Below, piece after piece: positions 34,689 through 44,525 of a stretch of DNA of 64,000 nt. Both the position numbers and the translations under genes were made by a program. The stretch's first letter is position 1; every line of letters begins with the position of its first letter. Below the pieces are notes generated by a model, which had not been told where the DNA came from, searched no databases, and saw nothing but the letters and a program-made list of their open reading frames with translations. The stretch covers positions 4,526,001-4,590,000 of the forward strand of contig CP119311.1 in NCBI GenBank assembly GCA_029202545.1. Direction: 5' to 3'. The stretch is from Candidatus Pseudobacter hemicellulosilyticus (lineage in GTDB: Bacteria > Bacteroidota > Bacteroidia > Chitinophagales > Chitinophagaceae).

Positions 34689-36155
34689 CTATTGAAGAGT
34701 ACGGATTATGATCGATTTAAAGGCCAGCTTTCCGTGCTTGCCATAAAACCATAAATGGTCGCCTTTCCATTCGGGCATGCGGTTCACGATGCAACGTTTT
34801 CCATCTATGGAAACATCGATAATATCATCATAAAGGATAACATCCACGCGAATTGCTTTGTTCAGCCCTGCTACAGCATATAGCTGTGTATTGCCCAGGC
34901 TTACAATGCCGGCGTTTGGTTCAAAATTCAACCGGTAACCAATATCTGCTTTGTTGTCGGAACGGAGCATTAAACCATATTCTTCCAGGTTGGACCCTGG
35001 CGCTATTTCAAAGCTGATCCGGCTGCGGGCTGGGATGCCAGCTACCATTGCTGCGCCCACACCATCAGCAGCATTGATCTGTGCCGTATTTCCCGTTACC
35101 GTGGAAAGCACGACGGGCTTAATCTCCGGAGATAAAGCGCCTGCACTGGCGGGTATCATCTCTGCGGGAAATCTGGTGCCCAGCGTACCATCGGGAAACT
35201 GTATCAATTCACGGAAGATTGCCTGCCCTCCAAAGATCTCCTGTTCATTATCCTTGTTATTATTCCTGGAAGGAACCCAACCTGCGGCAATGCGGCGGTC
35301 ATTGGAAAATGCTGCGGTCTTCACCACGTTCGACCATGATTCGTTCAGCGCCTGCGAAGCAGGTTCCTCCCAGGGGCCATAAGGCTTTTTAGATTTCACA
35401 TAAAATGTATTGCTGTTATGACTGTACACCAGGTAATACCAGCCCTTCCAGTAAAAATAGTCCGGGCACTCCGGCACACTTGGCTGGCCAGTAAGGATGG
35501 GCTCATTTACCGTCCAGCTCTTCAGGTCCTTTGAAGTCAGATGCACCAGGCAACCGCCAGCGTGCTGCATGGCAGGATTCTCCTGCCAGCTGGAAACAAA
35601 GAGATGAAATTCGCCTGTCTTTTCATCTACAATCACCTTCGGATCCCGGAAATCCCTTTTGCTGTAGCCCGGCGCTGAGGTGTAAAAAGGATTCGGTCTT
35701 TGCTTTACAAAATGAATACCGTCCCCACTCGTTGCATAGCTCAGCTGTTCATTTACTTTTCCTTCCGGAGTGATAAGCCTTGTTGCATAAAATGCGTAGA
35801 AAGTATCCTTATAAAAAACAATGGATCCGGTACAGATGGATTTCTCCCATTCTTCATCAATGCCGATCACTACAGGCTCCTGTTTCCAGGTCTTAAGATC
35901 CGTGCTGGTGCTTAAGGCCCATTGATGGCCCCCGAGTCCATTGAGACTACGGTGATGCGCCGAATCAAGCAACCAATAAAAATAGTATTTGCCGTTGTGG
36001 GAAAAAGGCATGCAGTCTCCTACAAACAGATCACCCTTCGGCCTGAAATACTGAAGATTGCCTGTAGTCTGTACCGAAGGATCATATTGTACGCCGAGCT
36101 GTGCAGAGAGCATTGCGGGAAGGGAAAGAAATAAAGCTATAAATAGTTGTTTCAT
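34689..36155 (-). CDS. GH32-type glycoside hydrolase (beta-fructosidase-like), exported
   Basis: 488 residues with a signal peptide (MKQLFIALFLSLPAMLSAQL). A five-bladed propeller holds the clan GH-J acidic triad: Asp47 in FVGDCMPF (place of the usual NDPNG), RDP at 170-172, and Glu229-Cys230 in VPECPDYF. ICTGS (107-111) is also conserved. The C-terminal beta-sandwich is about residues 340-485 (SRISFEIAPGSNLEEYGLML). The GDCMPF variant marks a subgroup different from classical invertases, so the exact substrate (fructan, sucrose or an unusual difructoside) is open. Signal peptidase I cleavage without a Cys suggests a periplasmic enzyme. Confidence 0.87.
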   Translation of the reverse strand: MKQLFIALFLSLPAMLSAQLGVQYDPSVQTTGNLQYFRPKGDLFVGDCMPFSHNGKYYFYWLLDSAHHRSLNGLGGHQWALSTSTDLKTWKQEPVVIGIDEEWEKSICTGSIVFYKDTFYAFYATRLITPEGKVNEQLSYATSGDGIHFVKQRPNPFYTSAPGYSKRDFRDPKVIVDEKTGEFHLFVSSWQENPAMQHAGGCLVHLTSKDLKSWTVNEPILTGQPSVPECPDYFYWKGWYYLVYSHNSNTFYVKSKKPYGPWEEPASQALNESWSNVVKTAAFSNDRRIAAGWVPSRNNNKDNEQEIFGGQAIFRELIQFPDGTLGTRFPAEMIPASAGALSPEIKPVVLSTVTGNTAQINAADGVGAAMVAGIPARSRISFEIAPGSNLEEYGLMLRSDNKADIGYRLNFEPNAGIVSLGNTQLYAVAGLNKAIRVDVILYDDIIDVSIDGKRCIVNRMPEWKGDHLWFYGKHGKLAFKSIIIRTLQ

Positions 36156-36201
36156 ATGTACAATTTCATTTAGTTAATAAGATGGTATATCATTCCGCTG
36201 T

Positions 36202-37914
36202 TTACCAGCCGGTATTTTGTTTGTATACACCACGACTATAGTTCATTTGCGCCAGTGGAACCGGCATATATTCATCCCGGTTCTTTTTAAATTTCGCATC
36301 TTTAAGATAAGTACGTTTTTTTGACTCTTCTGCAAAATAATTGTTGAGGTATTCGGCGGCAATACCCCATCTTACCAGGTCGAAGAAACGATTACCTTCC
36401 ATCGCAAACTCCAGTCTTCTTTCCCAGATCAGCGCCTTCCAGGCAAAATCCTTTGACCAGGTACAATTGACGCCCGGCTTGTAGGTGTCCATATGATAGT
36501 TGGAATAATAGGTCCCATTGGGATATTGTAAACGGTCCGTGCTTTTTTGTGCTCTTGCTCGTATGGAATTGATGATCGGCAATGCTTCATCAGGCCGGTT
36601 CAGCTGTATCAGGACCTCGGCTTTCCACAATTGCAGGTCATCAAAGCGAAGGATGTCATAGTTCTTTGCACTTGACATAAAAGGCGGCACTTTCTGGAAC
36701 CATGGGTCGTCCGGAGCAACCGTTTCTTTCAGGGTAGAGAAATAACCATAGATCTGGGGAGCCCTGGCCCATGTTTTCTGGTAAATAAAGGAACTGTATT
36801 TGTAGGGATGGCCCGGAATAGCCACTGTATGATCAAGACGTGGATCAAATGACTGGGTTTGGAAATCGGCCGGTTCCATTGCGTCTGCATCGTTATAGGT
36901 GTCAAATAATGGAAGACCTGCGTTGCTTGTCTTGAATGCGTTCACCAGATTCTGGCTTGGCAGATGAAACCCACAACAGCCAAATTCCTTGTTCATAGGG
37001 TAATTGAGCGCCACGCCCATATTGATCCTGCCTTTTGGTGTGCCATCCTCTTTTGAAAATTGTACCGCAAATATTGATTCGGGACCATTCTCTGTTTGCG
37101 CAAGGAAGTTATCTGCAAAATCATCACTGAGCGAATATGGACCGTTATCAATGACCTGGTTACACAGATCAAGCACCTGTTGCAATAACTGCGCATCAAC
37201 ATTGATAACGTTATTGTTCTCATCCTGCCGATAGGCTCTGTAGAGCGTTGTCTTGGCGAGATAGGCTGTTGCCGCCCATTTATTTACGCGACCGATCTGC
37301 GGCTGCTCTTCGGGCAGATTTTCTGTCCCGGACCGGAAGTCATCTGCGATCTTCCCCCACAATTCATCATTGGACAGGACGCTGTTGGAAATCTTGCCGT
37401 ATTCGATCTCGGGAACTGTTTCATCGATATAGGGTACATACTTGAACAATAGCTTCAAAAGGAAATAAAAATGACCGCGGATAAAACGCATTTCCGCCTG
37501 CCGTACTTTCTTGTTGGGATATACTGATTCATCTATAGCGTTGATGCGCCTCAATGCATCATTGGCCCTGGATACGCCAATATAGAGGTAGTACCACATT
37601 CTGTCGGTAATGCCGAGTTCGGGGCGATTTCCGGAAAATATCTCATAGTTATACCAGTCGGTATTGTCACCAGGGCTGTCCCCCCCTTTGTATGCATCAC
37701 CACTTCTCATACTGCCCCATGGCCACAGTGTATAGGACGTATGTATATTATCATTGCCCAGGCCCGCATAAGCGGCTATCACCATTTTGTCGATGTTTTC
37801 CGGACTATTAAGCACTTCGCCGGATATGACTCCCTGGGGCTCTTTGTCAAGCATTCTGGTACAGGCGACAAGCATAAGTACCGTAATGAAGCAGATATAA
37901 TGTAAGCGTTTCAT
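36202..37914 (-). CDS. SusD/RagB-type lipoprotein (fructan locus)
   Basis: 570-residue surface glycan-binding lipoprotein. The leader is MKRLHYICFITVLMLVACTR. SusD landmarks are RMLDKEPQGVISGEVLNSPE, RFIRGHFYFLLKLLFKYVPY, DILRFDDLQLWKAEVLIQLN and LIWERRLEFAMEGNRFFDLV. Paired with the SusC gene 18 bases upstream. Together they bind and import the oligosaccharide that the GH32 enzyme cuts. Confidence 0.95.
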   Translation of the reverse strand: MKRLHYICFITVLMLVACTRMLDKEPQGVISGEVLNSPENIDKMVIAAYAGLGNDNIHTSYTLWPWGSMRSGDAYKGGDSPGDNTDWYNYEIFSGNRPELGITDRMWYYLYIGVSRANDALRRINAIDESVYPNKKVRQAEMRFIRGHFYFLLKLLFKYVPYIDETVPEIEYGKISNSVLSNDELWGKIADDFRSGTENLPEEQPQIGRVNKWAATAYLAKTTLYRAYRQDENNNVINVDAQLLQQVLDLCNQVIDNGPYSLSDDFADNFLAQTENGPESIFAVQFSKEDGTPKGRINMGVALNYPMNKEFGCCGFHLPSQNLVNAFKTSNAGLPLFDTYNDADAMEPADFQTQSFDPRLDHTVAIPGHPYKYSSFIYQKTWARAPQIYGYFSTLKETVAPDDPWFQKVPPFMSSAKNYDILRFDDLQLWKAEVLIQLNRPDEALPIINSIRARAQKSTDRLQYPNGTYYSNYHMDTYKPGVNCTWSKDFAWKALIWERRLEFAMEGNRFFDLVRWGIAAEYLNNYFAEESKKRTYLKDAKFKKNRDEYMPVPLAQMNYSRGVYKQNTGW

Positions 37915-37932
37915 AATTATGAATTGATCTTG

Positions 37933-40900
37933 TTAAAGAGACAGGTTAACGCCGAGTGTATAGATCACCGGGATAGGGTAGGTGCTGTTGGGCGCTTCCG
38001 GATCGGGACCTGTATACTTTTTGTTTTTTATGGTGAGCAGGTTAGAAGCCTGTACAAAAACACGTGCCCGCTTTACATGAATGCGTTGTGTCAGGTTGCT
38101 CAGGTCATAAGCAAGTTCAACGTTCCTCAGTCGCAGGTAGGAACCAGGCTCAAGATAGTAGGTAGAGAACCGGCCTTCATCATTCCTGTCTACGAGTGTG
38201 AGTGCCGGAATGGTAGATGCCGTATTATCCGGCGTCCATGCATCGAGTGTACGGCTTCCCCAGTTTGTTCCCGGCCAGATGGAAGAAAAATCAGTATAGA
38301 TCTTGGTGCCGTTGTTGACCAGCACGCCTTTTACTCCCTGGAAGAAAAGGGAAAGCGCTATGTTTTTCCAGCTGATGTTAGCATTAAATCCGTATGTGAA
38401 ATCAGGATCACTGATACCTATATAATCCCTGTCGTCCCCATCTATTACCCCATCGTTATTGACATCCTTATACCGGATGCGGCCAATGCCTTTCCCGTTC
38501 TGTGCAGCATGCTCATCTACTTCACGCTGGTTCTGGAAGAGGCCATCCGCTACATAACCATAGTAACTACCAATAGAACGGTTGATAATGATCTTGTCAT
38601 TGCCATTGCCTGCAAACGCGGTGAGCGAGTTCTCAGGCAGCTTTGTGATCCTGTTTCGGTAAGTAGCTATATTAAAGGACAGGGAGAAATTAAGGTCCCT
38701 GCTAACTGATCCTTCATAATTGATGATGGCTTCTATTCCTTTATTGGTCATCGAAGCGCCGTTTACAGTTGGATCTCCGCCTTCTCCGATAACGGCAAGG
38801 CTGGGTGGTGTCAGCAGGATATCACTTGTTTTCTTGATGAAATAATCCACCGAACCGGAGATCTTCTGGTTGAATAAACCAAAGTCAAGACCAAAGTTGG
38901 ATTGAGTAGTAGCCTCCCATTTAAGCGTATTGTTCCCGCGTTGTGTTTTGGTAAAGCCTGAGGGCAACTGGCCTTTATTGCCTCCATTTATATCATAGGC
39001 GCTTCCCCTGTCCCGGTCTGAGGTTGGATCAGTTCCGTAGATGGCGGAATACAGATCGAAAATGGCGTTGTTATCAATAGCCTGGTTACCCGTTTGACCC
39101 CAGCCATAGCGCAGTTTCAGGTCTGAAATAAACGGCAGCCTGTCTTTTATGAAATTCTCTTCACTCAATCGCCATCCCAGTGAAAATGCCGGGAAATTGC
39201 CATACCTGTTGTCCGTACCGAACCGGGAAGATCCATCGCGGCGGATGGTGCCGGAAATCAGGTAACGATCATTGAACGTGTAGTTCACTTTTCCGAAAAA
39301 CGATACCAGTGAATTCCAGGAACCTGATCCTCCATTGTCTTTGAGCGTAGAGCCAGCATCGAGATAGGCGTAATCAATATTCTCCAGTGCGTAACCTTGC
39401 CGGGAGCCAAAGAATCCCTGAGCAATAAACTGGATCAACTCGCTGCCGGCCAGCACCTGCACCTGGTGTTTGCCGAACCTTTTATTCAGCTCGGCTGTAT
39501 TAGCCCATACCCAGTTGCCGCTATAGTTCTGACTTGTAGTGACCTGGTTGGCAGGATCTGATAAAAAACCGGATACATAGGATTTGCGCAGTACCCGTCC
39601 GTAGTTTCCGGTATAATCGATACCGATACTCGAACGGAGCGTCAGTCCGGGAATGAGGATGAGACTGGCATAGGCGTTGCCAAAGAGGCGGTACGTCCTG
39701 CTTTTATTTTGTTTGTTGTCTTCGATCAGCCGGACAGGATTGTGCCGGTCGGTCATCCCAGGCGCCGGTCCGCCCCAGCCACCAGTGAGGGTATAGACTG
39801 GAATGATCGGTTGGGCCAGCAGGGAAAGCCCAACTATATCTTCCGCCGGCACGCCGGTCCCCATTGCATACATGGCAGAAAAGTTCTCACCGATCACCAG
39901 CCGGTCGTTGAAGAACCGGTATTCCGAATTAAAACGTGCATTGATCCTGCTTAGCAGACTCTCGCGGATGATGCCGGCATTGTTATAATAGCCGACAGAA
40001 AAAAGGGTGCTGCCATTCTCTGTGCCATTGGACAAAGTAATACTGTTGCTGGTGATCAATGAATTTCGTGAGATCTCATCAAACCATTTGGTATCAGCTG
40101 GCCGCATAGTTTGGGCTGCATCAAGAAAATCCGGCAGTATGACCCGTCTGAGCACAGGTTTCCCATTTACGGTTTCAGTTTCAAATTTATATATCTGGCT
40201 GGCGTCATTGGGATCAACGCCGCCATTGACTGCCGCCTGCCATACGGCGCGTCCGCGTTCTTCGGTATTCAATACCGACATTTTGGTGCCATAATGTTGG
40301 GTGGAGACCGAAGAATTGAAGGTCATGCTGCTGGTTCCTTTCCGGCCTTTCTTTGTAGTGATAACGATCACGCCGTTCGCGGCCCTGGCTCCGTAGATAG
40401 TGGCCGAGGAAGCATCTTTCAACACCTGCATGGATTCAATATCATCAGGGTTAATTTCGTTAAGGCCGCGTTCTGTAGGCACTCCGTCTATCACATACAA
40501 GGGATTGTTATTTCCCAGTGTGCCGATACCCCGGATGCGTACCGTAGCATTACCGGCGGGTGAGCCATCGGAGGTAATATAAACGCCAGGCACACGTCCC
40601 TGTAAAGACTTCATCGGGTTACCGACGGGAATATTTCTGATATCATTCATTTTAACAACGGATACCGCACCGGTCAGGTCCGCTTTCTTCTGTGCTTGGT
40701 ATCCGACAACGATCACCTGGTTCAGGTTGTTGTCATTGTATTCAAGGTTGATGACAAGCAGCTCCTCTTTATCAGGTACCAGCACCAGTAAGGTTTTGGC
40801 CCCAACATAAGAGATGGTCAGCGTTTCATTTGGATCCGCCAGGATGGTGAAGCGGCCGGCGGAATCTGAGATCACCGTCTGTTGTTTGGTCTGGATGGTA

Positions 40901-41013
40901 GCGCCGGCAAGCGGCGTCTGTTTATCCATATAGATAATCCCGGTGACGGTTCTTTTTTGTGCAAACACAAAAAGGCTGCAAAGAACCCACAAGCATGTTA
41001 GTAGAATTTTCAT
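37933..41013 (-). CDS. SusC/RagA-type TonB-dependent receptor (fructan locus)
   Basis: 1026 residues. Signal peptide MKILLTCLWVLCSLFVFAQ, carboxypeptidase-regulatory-like domain (TGIIYMDKQTPLAGATIQTK), plug with GRVPGVYITSDGSPAGNATV, RIRGIGTLGNNNPLYVIDGV and LKDASSATIYGARAANGVIV, then a beta-barrel ending YTLGVNLSL. There is no STN domain, so the locus relies on its LacI regulator rather than on FecR signalling. A LacI operator at 41129-41142 lies 115 bases upstream. Confidence 0.95.
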   Translation of the reverse strand: MKILLTCLWVLCSLFVFAQKRTVTGIIYMDKQTPLAGATIQTKQQTVISDSAGRFTILADPNETLTISYVGAKTLLVLVPDKEELLVINLEYNDNNLNQVIVVGYQAQKKADLTGAVSVVKMNDIRNIPVGNPMKSLQGRVPGVYITSDGSPAGNATVRIRGIGTLGNNNPLYVIDGVPTERGLNEINPDDIESMQVLKDASSATIYGARAANGVIVITTKKGRKGTSSMTFNSSVSTQHYGTKMSVLNTEERGRAVWQAAVNGGVDPNDASQIYKFETETVNGKPVLRRVILPDFLDAAQTMRPADTKWFDEISRNSLITSNSITLSNGTENGSTLFSVGYYNNAGIIRESLLSRINARFNSEYRFFNDRLVIGENFSAMYAMGTGVPAEDIVGLSLLAQPIIPVYTLTGGWGGPAPGMTDRHNPVRLIEDNKQNKSRTYRLFGNAYASLILIPGLTLRSSIGIDYTGNYGRVLRKSYVSGFLSDPANQVTTSQNYSGNWVWANTAELNKRFGKHQVQVLAGSELIQFIAQGFFGSRQGYALENIDYAYLDAGSTLKDNGGSGSWNSLVSFFGKVNYTFNDRYLISGTIRRDGSSRFGTDNRYGNFPAFSLGWRLSEENFIKDRLPFISDLKLRYGWGQTGNQAIDNNAIFDLYSAIYGTDPTSDRDRGSAYDINGGNKGQLPSGFTKTQRGNNTLKWEATTQSNFGLDFGLFNQKISGSVDYFIKKTSDILLTPPSLAVIGEGGDPTVNGASMTNKGIEAIINYEGSVSRDLNFSLSFNIATYRNRITKLPENSLTAFAGNGNDKIIINRSIGSYYGYVADGLFQNQREVDEHAAQNGKGIGRIRYKDVNNDGVIDGDDRDYIGISDPDFTYGFNANISWKNIALSLFFQGVKGVLVNNGTKIYTDFSSIWPGTNWGSRTLDAWTPDNTASTIPALTLVDRNDEGRFSTYYLEPGSYLRLRNVELAYDLSNLTQRIHVKRARVFVQASNLLTIKNKKYTGPDPEAPNSTYPIPVIYTLGVNLSL

Positions 41014-41128
41014 ATTATTTGTTTTAGTGCATCGTTACAATCGTTATCAGCAAGCGACAAGGGCCGCTGAAGTTCAGGGAGGTGCTTTATTGAGTATTTG
41101 AAGCAGGGGGATGTTCATGCCTATTATA

Positions 41129-41142
41129 GTTAATCGATTAAC
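41129..41142. promoter_or_regulatory. LacI-type operator before susC (GTTAATCGATTAAC)
   Basis: Perfect 14-bp palindrome with the central CG typical of LacI-family sites, between the MFS and SusC genes. Differs by one base from the sites at 42575 and 43662. Confidence 0.82.
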
Positions 41143-41173
41143 TAATTTGCTACTAAAAAAGCATTTACAGTGC

Positions 41174-42553
41174 TTATAATTCTTTGGGAGATCCGCCTTC
41201 TTTCCAGTGACGTTCTATGGATTCAAGTGATTTACCTTTTGTTTCAGGAATAAAATAGTAGCCCCAGAACGCGCCTGCCAGACATACCGCAGCATAGATC
41301 CAGAAAGTGCCGGCGATACCGACAGCATTGATCAGCTTTAAAAAAGTGAAGGCAATGATGGCGTTGAATCCCCAATGTGCCAGTGATCCTATGCTCATGC
41401 CAATACCACGGACTGAAAACGGGAATATTTCTGAAATAAGCAACCAGCCTAATGGGGCCAGACTGATAGCAATAAAAATAATATAACACACAATACTCAG
41501 CACCGCAAAATAGGGGAGGCTGGCGCCAAGATAATCCCGGAAATGAAAACAAAGACCGAGGACCGTCAGCGAAGGGATCATGCCCCATATCCCGATCATG
41601 TACAGTTTCCGCCTGCCTACTTTATCCAGCATAAATACAGAGAAAAGACAGGCAAGCACATTTACGCTGCCTATGATGATGGCAGGCAGGATAGAGGCGG
41701 TATTGCTGACAATACCAGACATTTTAAAGATCATCGGGGAATAATAAATGATAGTATTGACCCCGGAAAACTGTTGAAAAAAGAAAATGCCGATGGTGAT
41801 GATCAGGGCTGGTCTCAGCCAGGGTTTCATAATACTGGAAGCATTTTGCGGATTAAGCTTTGCGAATTGCTGATCAGATTGGATATCCGCAAGCGTCCGG
41901 TCTATAAGATCCGGATCTTCAATGGCACGCAGCACCCGATCTCCCTCGGGTAATTTTCCTTTGCTGATCAGCCAGCGTGGCGTTTCCGGCAAAAAGAACA
42001 TACCGGTAAGAAGTATAACAGCAGGAACTGCTCCGACGGCAAACATCCAGCGCCAGGATTCAGGATTGCTGTCATCAGACAACCAGTAATCGGTAATATA
42101 GGAAACGAGGATCCCGATAGTGATCATAAGCTGGTTTAAGGTAACAAGCCCACCGCGATGCCTCATTGGCGAAACCTCTGCAATGTACATTGGCACTACA
42201 AAGGATGTGATACCGATAGCCAGTCCGATGATGATCCGCATAATAACAAGCCATAATAGTTCATGTGCGTACGCACAGCCAACAGCACCGATCAGAAAAA
42301 TGACGGCATTGATCATGATCATTCTTTTTCGGCCGAGATAATCTGCCAGTTTCCCACTGATAACAGCTCCTGCAATTGCTCCGAGCAAAACAGTTGTTGT
42401 AACCCACTCAATACTTGAATCGGTCAGGTTCCAGTATTGTTTCAAAAAGGGAAGGGCGCCGGATATCACACCCGTATCGAAGCCAAATAACAATCCTCCG
42501 GTGGCGGCGACTATGGCAATAAGAACCACACCAGGCTTAAGTTTTTGTTTCAT
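41174..42553 (-). CDS. MFS sugar porter (fructan locus)
   Basis: 459-residue, 12-helix sugar symporter. Signatures are GFDTGVISGALPFLKQYWNL in TM1, GKLADYLGRKRMIMINAVIF, PETPRWLISKGKLPEGDRVL, QQFSGVNTIIYYSPMIFKMS and the C-terminal PETKGKSLESIERHW. Distinct from the mannoside-locus porter (different TM1 and loop lengths). Has its own upstream LacI operator at 42575-42588. Likely imports the fructose or glucose released in the periplasm. Confidence 0.94.
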   Translation of the reverse strand: MKQKLKPGVVLIAIVAATGGLLFGFDTGVISGALPFLKQYWNLTDSSIEWVTTTVLLGAIAGAVISGKLADYLGRKRMIMINAVIFLIGAVGCAYAHELLWLVIMRIIIGLAIGITSFVVPMYIAEVSPMRHRGGLVTLNQLMITIGILVSYITDYWLSDDSNPESWRWMFAVGAVPAVILLTGMFFLPETPRWLISKGKLPEGDRVLRAIEDPDLIDRTLADIQSDQQFAKLNPQNASSIMKPWLRPALIITIGIFFFQQFSGVNTIIYYSPMIFKMSGIVSNTASILPAIIIGSVNVLACLFSVFMLDKVGRRKLYMIGIWGMIPSLTVLGLCFHFRDYLGASLPYFAVLSIVCYIIFIAISLAPLGWLLISEIFPFSVRGIGMSIGSLAHWGFNAIIAFTFLKLINAVGIAGTFWIYAAVCLAGAFWGYYFIPETKGKSLESIERHWKEGGSPKEL

Positions 42554-42574
42554 GCAATCGTGTTTTATATTGTA

Positions 42575-42588
42575 GTTAATCGTTTAAC
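42575..42588. promoter_or_regulatory. LacI-type operator before the MFS gene (GTTAATCGTTTAAC)
   Basis: 14-bp near-palindrome identical to the site at 43662-43675, 22 bases upstream of the MFS start. Confidence 0.82.
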
Positions 42589-42611
42589 TAAAACAGCATA
42601 AGCTTACCAGC

Positions 42612-43628
42612 TCACCTATCTTCTCCGCAGGAAGAACCCTTTACAAAGCCTGACGGTAACAGCACCTGCCTGGTTACTTTTTCATTCGCCATTTCATTGA
42701 TCAGCATTTGCACGGCCATTCGCCCCATCTCTTCCAGCGGCTGGCGTCCGTGTGTAACTGCGCAGCTGAACAGGTCAAATGCTTCTGATTCATCAAAACT
42801 GATCACAGATATATCTTCGGGGATCTTTTTCCCAAGTTGATTCAGGTAGCGGATCCCTTTTATGGCCAGGGTATCAGACGCAAAGATGATGGCCCGTTTC
42901 TTTGCTGGTTGCGTACAGATCTGACTGATCGCTTTTTGCATGTCTTCATCAAACTTTTCGCGACGTATAGCCTTATTCCATTTTGAATTTACCGGCAGCT
43001 TGTTCCGTTTCATAGCATCTGTATAACCACGCGTCCGCTCGCAGAGATGGTACATGGAAACCTCATAATTTATAAAGGCAATATGTGTATGCCCCAGCCT
43101 GACAAGATAGTCCACATGATCCTGTGCCGCCCGGTAATTGTCCAATGCGATATAACTTGTACTGATGTCCGGGAAATAGCGGTCCATCAATATAAAGGGT
43201 ATGTCAGATTTTAACAGCTCCTTGATCTCCTTTTCTGAATTATCTACCGGAAGCAGGATCAGTCCATCAACATCCCGGTCAACCAGCACGTTAACAAGAT
43301 CACTGAATTTTGGCAGTTCTTCATCCGAACTGCCGATCAGCACTGAATAATTGTGCTTTTTTGCTTCGGCTTCGATGGCGCTGGTAATACCTGTAGTAAA
43401 ACGATAGCTGATATTGGCTACAACAAGTCCAATTGTATTTGTTCTGCGTGTTTTGAGGCTGCGGGCGATATGATGCGGGCGATAATTGAGTTTTTGGGCG
43501 AGTGTTTTGATCCGGTGCGCCATTTCCGGGCTCACACGATGCTCTTGTCCGTTCAGTACGTAAGAGACCGCTGCAGCTGAAACATTAGCCTTGGTGGCTA
43601 TATCCTTCAGAGAAACTTTTCTTTTCAT
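42612..43628 (-). CDS. LacI-family regulator of the fructan locus
   Basis: 338 residues. The N-terminal LacI helix-turn-helix and hinge span residues 3-60 (VSLKDIATKANVSAAAVSYV, then HRIKTLAQKLNYRPHHIARS). A periplasmic-binding-protein-like sensor domain spans about 60-335 (TNTIGLVVANISYRFTTGIT, DRDVDGLILLPVDNSEKEIK, ISVISFDESEAFDLFSCAVT). Three matching operators lie before itself, the MFS gene and susC, defining a compact regulon with autoregulation. The effector is probably a fructose-containing sugar or its phosphate (inferred). Confidence 0.95.
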   Translation of the reverse strand: MKRKVSLKDIATKANVSAAAVSYVLNGQEHRVSPEMAHRIKTLAQKLNYRPHHIARSLKTRRTNTIGLVVANISYRFTTGITSAIEAEAKKHNYSVLIGSSDEELPKFSDLVNVLVDRDVDGLILLPVDNSEKEIKELLKSDIPFILMDRYFPDISTSYIALDNYRAAQDHVDYLVRLGHTHIAFINYEVSMYHLCERTRGYTDAMKRNKLPVNSKWNKAIRREKFDEDMQKAISQICTQPAKKRAIIFASDTLAIKGIRYLNQLGKKIPEDISVISFDESEAFDLFSCAVTHGRQPLEEMGRMAVQMLINEMANEKVTRQVLLPSGFVKGSSCGEDR

Positions 43629-43661
43629 ATAACACGCTTTCGCAGGCCAATATTAAAAATT

Positions 43662-43675
43662 GTTAATCGTTTAAC
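43662..43675. promoter_or_regulatory. LacI-type operator before lacI (GTTAATCGTTTAAC)
   Basis: Identical to the site at 42575-42588 and 34 bases upstream of the lacI start; indicates autoregulation. Confidence 0.82.
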
Positions 43676-43870
43676 AAAATTTTATTTTCAAAATTCTGAT
43701 AGTGCTATCTCCGGCCATACCCAGGCTTCTCCTCATCCAAGAGTTACGAAAACCCATGATCCGGGGCATAAGATCCTTCCAATCCTTCTCTACCCAGATA
43801 CCTGTACTGTAAATGTTCATATATTACTTTGCCCGGATGGCGTACCTTTACCATTGATTATTGTTGATAG

Positions 43871-44473
43871 TTGTCCGTACGTAATATAAATAATGACCCC
43901 GTACTCCTTGGCCGTATAGCAGATGGTGACCCCCAGGCTTTTGAATCCTTGTACAGGCAATTCCGCTCCACTACCTTTTCTATAGCCCTGCATTTTGTTA
44001 AATCCCCCTTTGGCGCGGAAGAAGTGACGCAGGAAGTATATGTGGGTGTATGGATCAGTCGCGCCGGTCTCAGGGATGTTGAAAACATTGAGGCCTACCT
44101 GTATACCAGCACATTTAACAAGGCTGTTCAATACCTTAAAAAGCAAAAGAACCAGGAAGAAGTAATGGTCTGGGCCGCCGACCAGGGGGAGGATCAGCAC
44201 AATGTAACGGAAGAGCTGGTTACTTACCGGGAGATCAGCCGCTCCCTGCAGGCTGCCATTGAGCAGTTGCCTCCGCAGAAGAAGATCATCTACAGACTTA
44301 ATAAAGAGCAGGGCCTTAGTTATAAAGACATTGCAGATAAGTTGAATATATCTCCCCATACCGTTAAGAACCACCTGGTGGAGACCATGAAGATCCTCAA
44401 GCAAAGTCTGCGTCATTTCCCCGCTTCTGCCGCCTTCATTGAAATTACCCGGATATTTTTTTCCGGCAGGTAG
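43871..44473 (+). CDS. ECF-type RNA polymerase sigma factor (FecI-like)
   Basis: 200 residues. Region 2 spans about 12-80 (GDPQAFESLYRQFRSTTFSI, then EEVTQEVYVGVWISRAGLRD). Region 4 spans about 125-185 (AIEQLPPQKKIIYRLNKEQG, then SYKDIADKLNISPHTVKNHL). Start: TTG at 43871 directly follows an in-frame TAG, and no ATG exists near the N-terminus, so a TTG start is the most likely choice. Divergent from lacI and first of a sigma/FecR/SusC/SusD series. In such systems SusC signals through FecR to release sigma, which transcribes the downstream genes. Confidence 0.92.
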   Translation: MSVRNINNDPVLLGRIADGDPQAFESLYRQFRSTTFSIALHFVKSPFGAEEVTQEVYVGVWISRAGLRDVENIEAYLYTSTFNKAVQYLKKQKNQEEVMVWAADQGEDQHNVTEELVTYREISRSLQAAIEQLPPQKKIIYRLNKEQGLSYKDIADKLNISPHTVKNHLVETMKILKQSLRHFPASAAFIEITRIFFSGR

Positions 44474-44525
44474 TCCATTCCCTTTTCGCCTTACTCTGTA
44501 TTAGCATAAGCCATTGCTGACTCTT

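Noticed and set aside
43817..44416. 199-codon minus-strand ORF over the ECF sigma gene
   Set aside because: The plus-strand product has clear sigma regions 2 and 4 and is in an operon with FecR; the antisense ORF has no recognisable feature.
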